Below are positions 1 through 5,314 of a stretch of 5,314 bases of DNA, one piece after another. The notes below the pieces were generated by a model. The model was not told where the DNA came from. It worked only from the letters and a program-made list of their open reading frames with translations, and did not search any database. The DNA lies in the NCBI GenBank assembly GCA_964459065.1, contig CAYWMN010000249.1:1-5314 (forward strand), given 5' to 3'. A program made the translations under genes and the position numbers. The stretch is from JAMCXS01 sp964459065 (GTDB lineage: Bacteria; Acidobacteriota; Terriglobia; UBA7540). Within the stretch, counting starts at the first letter, position 1, and each line of letters opens with the position of its first letter.

Positions 1-36
1 CCGCTCGATAATTCGAATCAGATCTCGAAATTTCAC
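1..36 (-). CDS. hicA: HicA/YcfA-like toxin, N-terminal fragment (partial)
   Basis: The gene runs off the left edge, leaving 12 codons that read (GTG start) VKFRDLIRIIER. This closely resembles, from memory, the conserved start of HicA-family proteins, small dsRBD-fold mRNA interferases that usually begin M-K-F/V-R-D-L/V-I-R/K-x-I-E and continue into a 'DGW..VR..GSH' motif, which would lie outside the window. HicA cleaves mRNA and is neutralised by HicB, normally encoded just downstream. The frame has a stop (TGA) at 61-63, so the GTG at 34-36 is the only good start. It sits 39 bp after the pdxS stop on the same strand, and the ribosome site is weak. An overlapping frame opens with ATG at 47-49 behind a GGGA, but its peptide (MDGRREISRS...) resembles nothing I know. 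The residues do not match a PdxT start (typically MKIGVLALQG). With only 12 residues the call is tentative. Confidence 0.5.
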   Translation of the reverse strand, partial: MKFRDLIRIIER

Positions 37-75
37 GCCGACCGTCCATAAGATTCCCGGTCAAATGAATACTCG

Positions 76-963
76 TTACCACCCGCGCGTCTGGAGCAAT
101 TCGTTCGGGTCAAGCTTTGAAACGTCGATGCCGCGCATGGCCTCTCCCAGTTCTTCCGAGCACTGGGCGACGACGGCGGGATCGTTGTAATGCGTGGTGG
201 CGCGGACAATCGCTTTGGCGCGCTTGGCGGGATCAGACGATTTGAAAATCCCGGAGCCCACAAACACCGCTTCGGCGCCCAGCTGCATCACCAGCGAAGC
301 ATCCGCAGGAGTCGCGATGCCGCCGGCGGAAAAGTTCGGCACCGGCAGCTTGCCGTTTGCGGCCACCCACTTGACGAGGTCAAGCGGAGCGCCCAGTTCC
401 TTGGACTTGGCCATCAACTCCTCTTCGCGCAGCGTCGTAATCAAACGCATCTGGCCGGTAATAGCGCGCATGTGCCGGACAGCTTCCACGATATTGCCGG
501 AGCCCGCTTCGCCCTTGGTGCGGATCATCGCCGCGCCCTCGCCGATGCGCCGCAGCGCTTCGCCCAGGTTGCGCGCGCCGCAGACAAACGGCGCCTTGAA
601 CCCCCACTTGAGGATGTGGTGTTCCTCGTCGGCGGGCGTCAGCACTTCGCTTTCGTCAATATAATCCACGCCAACGTTCTGGAGCACCTGAGCCTCCGCA
701 AAGTGGCCGATGCGCGCTTTGGCCATCACGGGAATCGAGACCGCGTTCATGATTTCCTTGATGATCTTGATCGACGCCATGCGCGCCACGCCACCCTCTT
801 TGCGGATGTCGGCCGGGACGCGCTCCAGCGCCATCACGGCGCAGGCGCCCGCTTCCTCAGCGATCTTGGCCTGCTCGGCGGTCGTGACGTCCATGATGAC
901 GCCGCCCTTCAGCATCTCGGCCAGGCCGATCTTTAATTTCATTTGCTGGTCATACTCCCACAT
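76..963 (-). CDS. pdxS: Pyridoxal 5'-phosphate synthase, PdxS lyase/synthase subunit
   Basis: PdxS condenses ribose 5-phosphate, glyceraldehyde 3-phosphate and ammonia into pyridoxal 5'-phosphate in the cytoplasm. The ammonia comes from the glutaminase PdxT, and PdxS forms a dodecameric (beta/alpha)8-barrel core. The 295-residue protein matches the usual family length and is near-identical to family consensus along its whole length: GGVIMDV (20-26), [10 protein letters not shown] (45-54), VMAKARIGH (79-87), [17 protein letters not shown] (100-116), [19 protein letters not shown] (148-166), GGIATPADA (214-222), GSGIF (236-240) and a C-terminal QTRGW. Aligned by eye with Bacillus subtilis PdxS, the catalytic residues D24, K81 and K149 correspond to D25, K82 and K150, all present. 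The start at 963 is supported by GGAGG 7 nt upstream; Met8 is a less likely start. No pdxT follows immediately: the next 75 bp hold a probable hicA start. The 211-bp gap to the upstream GH116 gene suggests its own promoter. Confidence 0.97.
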   Translation of the reverse strand: MWEYDQQMKLKIGLAEMLKGGVIMDVTTAEQAKIAEEAGACAVMALERVPADIRKEGGVARMASIKIIKEIMNAVSIPVMAKARIGHFAEAQVLQNVGVDYIDESEVLTPADEEHHILKWGFKAPFVCGARNLGEALRRIGEGAAMIRTKGEAGSGNIVEAVRHMRAITGQMRLITTLREEELMAKSKELGAPLDLVKWVAANGKLPVPNFSAGGIATPADASLVMQLGAEAVFVGSGIFKSSDPAKRAKAIVRATTHYNDPAVVAQCSEELGEAMRGIDVSKLDPNELLQTRGW

Positions 964-970
964 CGCTCAT

Positions 971-975
971 CCTCC
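971..975 (-). promoter_or_regulatory. Ribosome binding site of pdxS
   Basis: On the minus strand this reads GGAGG, a full Shine-Dalgarno core, 7 nt before the ATG at 961-963. It fixes the start at the first Met (MWEYDQQ...) rather than the internal Met8, which lacks such a site. Confidence 0.75.
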
Positions 976-1005
976 AGGTCCGTCTTCGCTCTATATTTCA
1001 AGCTC

Positions 1006-1034
1006 TTTATAATGAATTCGTTTGCGGGAAATAA
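1006..1034 (-). promoter_or_regulatory. Candidate promoter of pdxS (weak)
   Basis: On the minus strand a TATAAA hexamer (1006-1011) matches the sigma70 -10 consensus at five of six positions and would give a leader of about 36 nt containing the GGAGG site. At a 17-nt spacing the -35 position (1029-1034) reads TTATTT, a poor match. The region is clearly more AT-rich than the genes around it. This is inference from hexamer matching only; pdxS could be driven from elsewhere in the 211-bp gap. Confidence 0.3.
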
Positions 1035-1039
1035 TTCCC
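1026..1039. repeat. 14-bp palindrome GGGAA-ATAA-TTCCC
   Basis: An inverted repeat with 5-bp arms (1026-1030 and 1035-1039) around a 4-nt AT centre. It overlaps the -35 position of the candidate pdxS promoter, so it could be an operator. No U-tract follows on either strand, so it does not look like an intrinsic terminator. Such a short palindrome can also arise by chance. Confidence 0.35.
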
Positions 1040-1050
1040 TGCGCCGGGCT

Positions 1051-1064
1051 GAGCGTCCACGCTC
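1051..1064. repeat. 14-bp palindrome GAGCGT-CC-ACGCTC
   Basis: A perfect 6-bp inverted repeat (1051-1056 and 1059-1064) with a 2-bp centre, upstream of the candidate pdxS promoter and downstream of the GH116 stop. In RNA it could fold as a 5-bp GC-rich stem with a 4-nt loop. No run of T follows in either direction, so an ordinary rho-independent terminator is not supported. A dimeric regulator site is possible but unproven. Confidence 0.35.
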
Positions 1065-1174
1065 CGCATCATTTCCCCAATGCTTTATTATTGGCCTAAT
1101 AGCGGAAAATGGCAATCGGAGCCCGGCAGTTAGGCTCAACTTTGGACCTAAGCCGCGCACCGCCGTTTAGTCCT

Positions 1175-3916
1175 CTATAGCGGCAAAACAAGTTGATCGC
1201 CGGCCTTTAAAACAACTTCAGGCTTAAAAATAAAGGTAATTTCGTCGCCCTTTCGCCGAATTTCATGCGGTGGGGCATTTTGCTGTAAATGGACGGCCGA
1301 AGGCGCCGCAGTTCCTTTGGGGCTATGGAGTGTGACGGTTCGAAAGGCAAGCTCTCCTTCGGTGACCGATAGCACCAAGCGCGTGCTGTTGCGCCGGCGG
1401 TCGTGAGTAAAGTCGCCCCAGCCCGTTCCCGTAGACCAGAAGGAAGAAAAATGTTCACGCTCGGTTGCGGGTTTAATCGTCACGCTTTTTTCCCCGGCGT
1501 GGTAGCGGAAGCCTCCGAGCGCAACCAGCGGCGCCCAACTGGACATCGGCCGCGCGTAATGATAACCGCATTCGGCTTCGTCCCACGGGTTCCGTTTTTC
1601 ACCGTCAAAGCGCCGGCGGACGCTTTCGACAATTTCCATGCCTTCGGCCGGCTTGCCCATCAGAACCATCAAGGCCGCCACGGCATATTCGGTTCCGCTC
1701 CAGACCTCCGCAAAGTAAGGAAAGGGCGTTTGCGGCCTGTGCGCTCGTGGGTAGTCGCAAACCACCACCCCGGCTTCGTCATTAAGCGCATAAACCCGCT
1801 GGACGCAGGCGTGATCGGCCAGCGTGCGTTTATAGTTGTGCTCGTAAATCGCACCCAGCGCCTTGTGGATGTGATCGCGGTCGAGCAGCAGTCCCAGGCC
1901 CGCTAGCTCCGCAAAGTACTGTCCCATCAACTGATCGGCAAGGCAGCCGTCGCCAACCTGAAAGCTCGGGTGCTCCGGGTCTCTCGATCCCATTCCGCCC
2001 AGCAGCGCTTTGGCAATGTCTTTGCGGGCGATGGCGGTGACTTTCTGGATATAAAACTCGCCGTTGAACAGGTTCGAGTCAATCCAGCGGCTGCCGCGCT
2101 CAAAGAGGCGCTGGTATTCGTTCGCGTCAGGCTCTTCGCCCAGCACGTGCGCCATTTCCGACGCCGCGCGCAGCGCCGCCAGGTACCAGACGCCGCAAAA
2201 GGGATTCGGGCCAAGGAACTCCACGTCGTACGTGTTGTGCTGCACGCCCTCCATCACCCCGTCGCGGTTTGCGTCCCAGCCGCCCTTAATCCAGGCGAAT
2301 TCGAGAGCCCGTTTTGCGCCCGGCCACCGGCCCCGCAGCCATTCGGTATCGCCGCAAAGACGCCAGTCGAGATAGAGCTTCACAATGCAGGCCATCTGCC
2401 CGTCCGCGGCCGCCACTCCCATGTGCTCGATTCCATAAGGCAGCATCTCGCGAAAGTCCATCCGTCCTTCTGCGTCGGTCAAGAAACCGAATTGCTGCTC
2501 GCGCATCGAGCGCGAGAAGGAAGGGAAGACGTGCGCCGTCAAGGGTTCATAGGCGTAAACGTGCGTGCAACTTCCATAGCAGCATCCCGAATGGTCCACG
2601 CAGCCTTCAAACCCGTGGAAGGCGCCGTCGGCCGTCCGGAAACACGTGGGCGTGGCCAGGGTGGAAAGGTTCGCCATGGCGGCGTCCTTGGCCGCGTCCG
2701 GAACCGTGGTGTTGCGGATGGCCTGCAGAAACTTGCGCGTTCGGGTTTCGAGCGCCGGAAGCCGCCGGGCGGCGTAGGCGGCCACGTCCCAGGCATCCTT
2801 GAATCGCGTGCAATAGAAGTTGCCGATCACATCATCTTCGTGGCCCTTGGGAGCCTGCCATCCACAGCGCCGGGGCGTACGGTTCGGAAAGTGCCAGGCC
2901 AGCAGGAAGGTGTATTCAGCTTTTGCGCCGGCCGGAATTTCGCGGCTCAGGCACAGCGCGCCCACCGGAGTGCGCGAGGCCGCTTCCGGGCCCAGGCGGC
3001 CGTCGGCCGAGAAGTCTTCCCAGAAGAGCAATGGGCTTTGCCACCAGGGCGCCGTCGGCCAGCCCCGCAGATAAGTCACCTGGCCGTTTTCAACACCCAG
3101 CAGCGAAAGCGCGAGCGTGCCGGCCTGCGGGTCGTTGTGCGGCAGGAAAGGATTCTGCATCAGCAAGCCTTCCACTCCCTGGCCTTTGCGGTAGTCGTTT
3201 TGCCGGCCGTGGCCTGAATGTTTGGCGTGCGCATCGCGCTCGGTGCCGATGGGATTCTCGATCGAATAAGCGATGGAGACGCGCGCGGCGGCCGGACCGG
3301 GATTCGAGACGTGGTACCGCAGCACGGCAAGCGGCAGCCCGGAATCATCGGGCTCGTGGGGAATCAGGGGAGTGAAGGCTTCAAGCCGAACATCGACGGC
3401 GAGCTCCGGGTCTTCAAAGTCCACGCGGGCCATCGGGTATTCGCCTGTAAATTTACAGCTCTTGAGCCTGGGAAGTCCGGGAGCGTTCGTCGAGCCGAGG
3501 TCGCTGGGATTTCTTTCGTAGGGCGGCAGAATCTGCGCTTCCAACACGCGAACCACCGGCTTGCGATTGGCGGTCTTAACCCAGATCGCCGGGAAGGCGT
3601 ATTGCGGCGTCCGGCCTTTGTCGGGCCGGTTGAAGATCCACCATTCCTTCAGTTGTCCGCGCCCGCCGAGTTCCAGGCTGCCGGCTGCGACGCCGCCCAG
3701 CGGAAAGCCGATCATCTTGCGGCGGCTTCCCTCAAACACCCGGGGATAGGTGATGCGTTCGCTCGCCGCAGGGCTTGGCGGCACGGCTCCTCCCGCCGAA
3801 TCGGCCGTTGCCGATTTGATGGGCAGCGCCAGCGAACCCGCGCCCAACGTCATGGTCTTCAAAAACTTGCGGCGCCCTCGCCCGGCTCCGTTTTTCCCTC
3901 GGGACTTCGCCATCAT
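1175..3916 (-). CDS. Tat-exported GH116 (GBA2-like, DUF608) glycoside hydrolase
   Basis: Family GH116 includes retaining beta-glucosidases, beta-xylosidases, N-acetylglucosaminidases and the animal non-lysosomal glucosylceramidase GBA2; the substrate cannot be read from sequence here. The 913-residue length is close to GBA2. Residues 12-38 form a twin-arginine signal: RRKFLK (15-20), a hydrophobic stretch (21-33) and a possible cleavage site after A-T-A (36-38), so the folded enzyme should be exported. Residues about 60-385 match the GH116 N-terminal beta-domain (FPLGGVAAGSLELGGRG, 71-87). The (alpha/alpha)6 catalytic domain follows to about 815, with HNTYDVEFLGP (560-570), CLADQLMGQYF (658-668), EVWSGTEYAVA (737-747) and NPWDEAECGYHYARPMSSWA (776-795). 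D661 in ADQ aligns with the GBA2 acid/base Asp by my recall; I could not place the nucleophile Glu securely. A Cys-rich segment lies at 439-450. A beta-rich tail (about 816-913) ends the protein. Met1 or Met2 may be the start. Confidence 0.93.
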   Translation of the reverse strand: MMAKSRGKNGAGRGRRKFLKTMTLGAGSLALPIKSATADSAGGAVPPSPAASERITYPRVFEGSRRKMIGFPLGGVAAGSLELGGRGQLKEWWIFNRPDKGRTPQYAFPAIWVKTANRKPVVRVLEAQILPPYERNPSDLGSTNAPGLPRLKSCKFTGEYPMARVDFEDPELAVDVRLEAFTPLIPHEPDDSGLPLAVLRYHVSNPGPAAARVSIAYSIENPIGTERDAHAKHSGHGRQNDYRKGQGVEGLLMQNPFLPHNDPQAGTLALSLLGVENGQVTYLRGWPTAPWWQSPLLFWEDFSADGRLGPEAASRTPVGALCLSREIPAGAKAEYTFLLAWHFPNRTPRRCGWQAPKGHEDDVIGNFYCTRFKDAWDVAAYAARRLPALETRTRKFLQAIRNTTVPDAAKDAAMANLSTLATPTCFRTADGAFHGFEGCVDHSGCCYGSCTHVYAYEPLTAHVFPSFSRSMREQQFGFLTDAEGRMDFREMLPYGIEHMGVAAADGQMACIVKLYLDWRLCGDTEWLRGRWPGAKRALEFAWIKGGWDANRDGVMEGVQHNTYDVEFLGPNPFCGVWYLAALRAASEMAHVLGEEPDANEYQRLFERGSRWIDSNLFNGEFYIQKVTAIARKDIAKALLGGMGSRDPEHPSFQVGDGCLADQLMGQYFAELAGLGLLLDRDHIHKALGAIYEHNYKRTLADHACVQRVYALNDEAGVVVCDYPRAHRPQTPFPYFAEVWSGTEYAVAALMVLMGKPAEGMEIVESVRRRFDGEKRNPWDEAECGYHYARPMSSWAPLVALGGFRYHAGEKSVTIKPATEREHFSSFWSTGTGWGDFTHDRRRNSTRLVLSVTEGELAFRTVTLHSPKGTAAPSAVHLQQNAPPHEIRRKGDEITFIFKPEVVLKAGDQLVLPL

Positions 3917-3918
3917 CG

Positions 3919-3928
3919 CCTCCGCCTC
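3919..3928 (-). promoter_or_regulatory. Ribosome binding site of the GH116 gene
   Basis: The minus strand reads GAGGCGGAGG here. The GGAGG at 3919-3923 lies only 2 nt from the first ATG (3914-3916) but 5 nt from the second ATG (3911-3913). The GAGG at 3925-3928 lies 8 nt from the first. The spacing therefore slightly favours the second ATG (protein starting MAKSRG), but both starts are possible and differ by one residue. Confidence 0.6.
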
Positions 3929-3960
3929 GCATGAATTCTGAGGTCTCGTGTAAGGTGCCC

Positions 3961-3989
3961 ATCATACACAAGATGAATGCTCCTGGCGA
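3961..3989 (-). promoter_or_regulatory. Candidate sigma70-type promoter of the GH116 gene
   Basis: On the minus strand TCGCCA (3984-3989, four of six matches to TTGACA) and TATGAT (3961-3966, five of six to TATAAT) are separated by exactly 17 nt. The predicted leader would be about 38 nt and would contain the purine-rich ribosome site. Found by hexamer matching only. Confidence 0.4.
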
Positions 3990-4055
3990 CTGAACGTCAA
4001 GGCTCGGCGGCGGGCATGATTTCAAACCGCCACGGAAATTGCTCACCCCGGCGTT

Positions 4056-4064
4056 TGCTATAAT
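4056..4064 (+). promoter_or_regulatory. Extended -10 promoter of the isochorismatase-fold gene
   Basis: A perfect TATAAT (4059-4064) is preceded by TGC, giving the extended -10 form TGnTATAAT, which can work without a good -35 box. At the usual -35 spacing there is no good match; TTGCTC at 4039-4044 is only 14 nt away. Transcription would start near 4071, giving a leader of about 29 nt with the GAAAGGA ribosome site at 4088-4094. Confidence 0.6.
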
Positions 4065-4099
4065 TCGTTATTGATTTTCCGATCCGCGAAAGGATTCCG

Positions 4100-4666
4100 A
4101 TGACTGAAAAAAGCGGCCCGCTCCTCAATCCGAACGATGTAGTGTTGGTGGCCATCGACCTGCAAACCAAACTGCTGCCCGTCATCTTCCAGGCCGATCG
4201 CGTGATCAAGAACACCGCATTGCTATTGCAGACAAGCCAGATCCTTTCGGTTCCCGCTATCATCACCACGCAGTATGCCAATGGCCTGGGACCGGTGGTG
4301 CCGGAAATCGACTTGGCGGCTGCGGGAGTGGCGCCGCTCGACAAGATTAGCTTCGGCTGTTTTGGTGACGAAAAGTTTGTTGAGCGGCTCAAGGAGATTT
4401 CCCCGGAGCGTAAGACGCTGCTGGTGGCCGGAGTTGAATCGCACGTCTGCGTGGCTCAGACGGTGCTGGCCGCGCTCGACGCGGGCTACGAGGTTCAGGT
4501 CGCGGAAGACGCCACGTCTTCGCGCACTCCGGAAAACCGCCAGGTCGGGATCAACCGCATGGGGCGCGCCGGCGCCGTGATCAGCTCCACGGAAATGATG
4601 ATTTATGAACTGCTGGGCAAGAGCGGAACTACTGAATTCAAAGCGATCCTGCCGCTGCTGAAGTAG
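4100..4666 (+). CDS. Isochorismatase-fold cysteine hydrolase (ISOC1/2-like)
   Basis: The 188-residue protein has the full isochorismatase/nicotinamidase-like fold. The family catalytic triad is visible: D20 in VAIDLQ, K82 in PLDKISFGCF and C117 in GVESHVCVAQT, the last being the nucleophile elbow. The GxESHVCVxQT element, the later EDATSSR (about 136-142) and the C-terminal E..IYELLG....FKAILPLLK pattern fit the ISOC1/ISOC2/YcaC-like group rather than true nicotinamidases (PncA) or EntB-type isochorismatases. Members hydrolyse C-N or ether bonds of small molecules, but most of this group has no known substrate, so I assign none. There is no signal peptide, so it should be cytoplasmic. GAAAGGA ends 5 nt before the ATG and supports the start. 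The gene is divergent from the GH116 gene and convergent with the MBL gene, so it is probably monocistronic. Confidence 0.92.
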   Translation: MTEKSGPLLNPNDVVLVAIDLQTKLLPVIFQADRVIKNTALLLQTSQILSVPAIITTQYANGLGPVVPEIDLAAAGVAPLDKISFGCFGDEKFVERLKEISPERKTLLVAGVESHVCVAQTVLAALDAGYEVQVAEDATSSRTPENRQVGINRMGRAGAVISSTEMMIYELLGKSGTTEFKAILPLLK

Positions 4667-4675
4667 CCGGAGCAT

Positions 4676-4693
4676 CCTCCCGCAGTCGCGAGG
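4676..4693. terminator. Possible short hairpin in the convergent gap
   Basis: CCTC (4676-4679) pairs with GAGG (4690-4693), and two further C-G pairs form inside after one C-C mismatch, leaving a 4-nt loop. It lies exactly between two converging genes, where a bidirectional terminator would be expected. The stem is short and no U-tract follows on either strand, so support is weak. Confidence 0.2.
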
Positions 4694-5314
4694 CTATTCC
4701 CGCAAATAAGGATTCGACTCTCTCTCCCGGCCGATGGTGGTGCTGGGGCCGTGCCCCGGAAAGACGGGCGTTTCGTCCGGCAGTTGCAGAAGCTTTTCAT
4801 GGATGGAGCGCATCAACTGCTCCTCCGATCCGCCCCAAAGGTCCCAGCGGCCTACGCCGCCCTGGAAGAGCGTGTCGCCGGCAAAAAGCGTCGGCTTGTC
4901 ACCCGTGGCGCTTGCCGCAAGGTGCAGCGAAAGGCTGCCCGGTGAATGTCCAGGCGTGTGCAGCACTTCGAGCGCGAGCGATCCCCATTTGAGCCCGTCG
5001 CCTTCCCGCAGGAACTGATCCACCTCGGCTATGCCCGGCGGCTCAATCCCCAGCCACGCCGCTTGAGCGGCCAGGTTTTGATAAAGCGGCAGGTCGTCGT
5101 GGTGCATCATCACCGGAGCACCCGTCAAATCATGCAGCTTCTTGATCCCGCCCACGTGGTCGATGTGCGCGTGCGTGGCGACGATGTATTTCACCTTCAG
5201 GTTGTGCCGCGATAGAATCTCCTGGACGCGTTCGACCTCGTCGCCCGGATCGATGACGATGGCTTCGAGCGTTTTGTCGTCTATCCGCGATACTCTGTGC
5301 TCCGGCGCCTGGCT
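4694..5314 (-). CDS. MBL-fold metallo-hydrolase, glyoxalase II-like (5' partial)
   Basis: The frame stays open to the right edge, so the N-terminus is outside the window; 206 residues are visible. A GTG at 5192-5194 could be mistaken for a start, but the 40 residues before it (including EAIVIDPGDEVERVQEIL) are the conserved first strand and helix of the fold, so the true start lies beyond 5314. Numbered from the visible end, the metal ligands are complete: H48, H50, D52, H53 in THAHIDHVGG, H123 in HTPGHSPGS, D147 in FAGDTLF and H188 in VFPGHGPSTTIG. The end pattern (TTIGxExxxNPYL) is typical of the short YcbL-type glyoxalase II-like hydrolases, which cleave thioesters such as S-lactoylglutathione or related substrates using two metal ions. 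The true substrate is not determinable. No signal peptide can be judged. Probably 10-20 residues are missing. It converges on the isochorismatase-fold gene with a 27-bp gap. Confidence 0.93.
   Translation of the reverse strand, partial: SQAPEHRVSRIDDKTLEAIVIDPGDEVERVQEILSRHNLKVKYIVATHAHIDHVGGIKKLHDLTGAPVMMHHDDLPLYQNLAAQAAWLGIEPPGIAEVDQFLREGDGLKWGSLALEVLHTPGHSPGSLSLHLAASATGDKPTLFAGDTLFQGGVGRWDLWGGSEEQLMRSIHEKLLQLPDETPVFPGHGPSTTIGRERESNPYLRE

Noticed and set aside
190..936. A 248-residue plus-strand frame opposite pdxS
   Set aside because: pdxS is strongly conserved and complete on the other strand. The antisense translation is rich in His and Arg and has no recognisable motif.
939..1170. Small frames of 73-75 residues across the pdxS upstream gap, on both strands
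   Set aside because: They overlap each other and the pdxS start, have no good ribosome site, and show no recognisable sequence.
2621..3060. Repeated 13-bp string GGCGCCGTCGGCC at 2621-2633 and 3048-3060, with a similar string near 2995
   Set aside because: The copies lie inside the GH116 gene in different codon contexts (for example ADGA and WPTAP) and are explained by GC-rich codon use. Spacing and flanks are not repeated.
1403..3934. Long open plus-strand frames opposite the GH116 gene (1403-1906, 1970-3217, 3218-3934)
   Set aside because: They lie in register with the GH116 codons. In that register a stop on the other strand needs TTA, CTA or TCA codons in the gene, which are rare in GC-rich coding sequence, so long open frames are expected. 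Their translations match no family I know.
4039..4064. TTGCTC as a -35 box for the isochorismatase-fold gene
   Set aside because: The spacing to TATAAT is only 14 nt, too short for a normal sigma70 promoter. The extended -10 explains the site better.
5192..5194. GTG as the start of the MBL-fold protein
   Set aside because: The upstream frame is open to the window edge and encodes the conserved EAIVIDPGD segment of the fold, so this GTG is an internal valine.

Overview
This is a GC-rich bacterial window holding five protein-coding genes, two of them cut by the window edges. The layout is typical of a chromosome, with no sign of a phage, transposon or CRISPR array. The gene types fit a soil-type chemoorganotroph: a Tat-exported GH116 glycosidase, a PdxS-type vitamin B6 enzyme, a stand-alone isochorismatase-fold hydrolase and a glyoxalase-II-like MBL hydrolase. 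Acidobacteriota is my best guess, but it rests only on a general impression of gene content and protein style, with no marker gene in the window.

Layout from left to right. (1) At 1-36, minus strand, are the first 12 codons of a gene whose residues look like the start of a HicA (YcfA-type) mRNA-interferase toxin; the rest lies outside the window. (2) At 76-963, minus strand, is pdxS, the synthase subunit of the DXP-independent pyridoxal 5'-phosphate pathway. It is complete, with its active-site residues intact and a good ribosome binding site. (3) A 211-bp gap (964-1174) has short palindromes and a weak candidate promoter for pdxS. (4) At 1175-3916, minus strand, is a 913-residue GH116 (GBA2-like, DUF608) glycoside hydrolase with a twin-arginine signal. 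(5) A 183-bp divergent intergenic region (3917-4099) carries candidate promoters for both flanking genes. (6) At 4100-4666, plus strand, is an ISOC1/2-like cysteine hydrolase. (7) After a 27-bp convergent gap, an MBL-fold hydrolase on the minus strand (4694-5314) runs off the right edge and lacks its N-terminus.

The genes do not form an obvious pathway. PdxS and the two small hydrolases look like intracellular housekeeping enzymes, while the GH116 protein should act outside the cytoplasm on beta-glucosides or related glycans or glycolipids. pdxS and the GH116 gene point the same way but are 211 bp apart, so they are probably separate transcription units. The partner glutaminase pdxT does not directly follow pdxS here. 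I found no convincing undescribed system. The points most worth a second look are the probable HicA start right behind pdxS, the Cys-rich segment in the GH116 catalytic domain, and the palindrome overlapping the candidate pdxS promoter.
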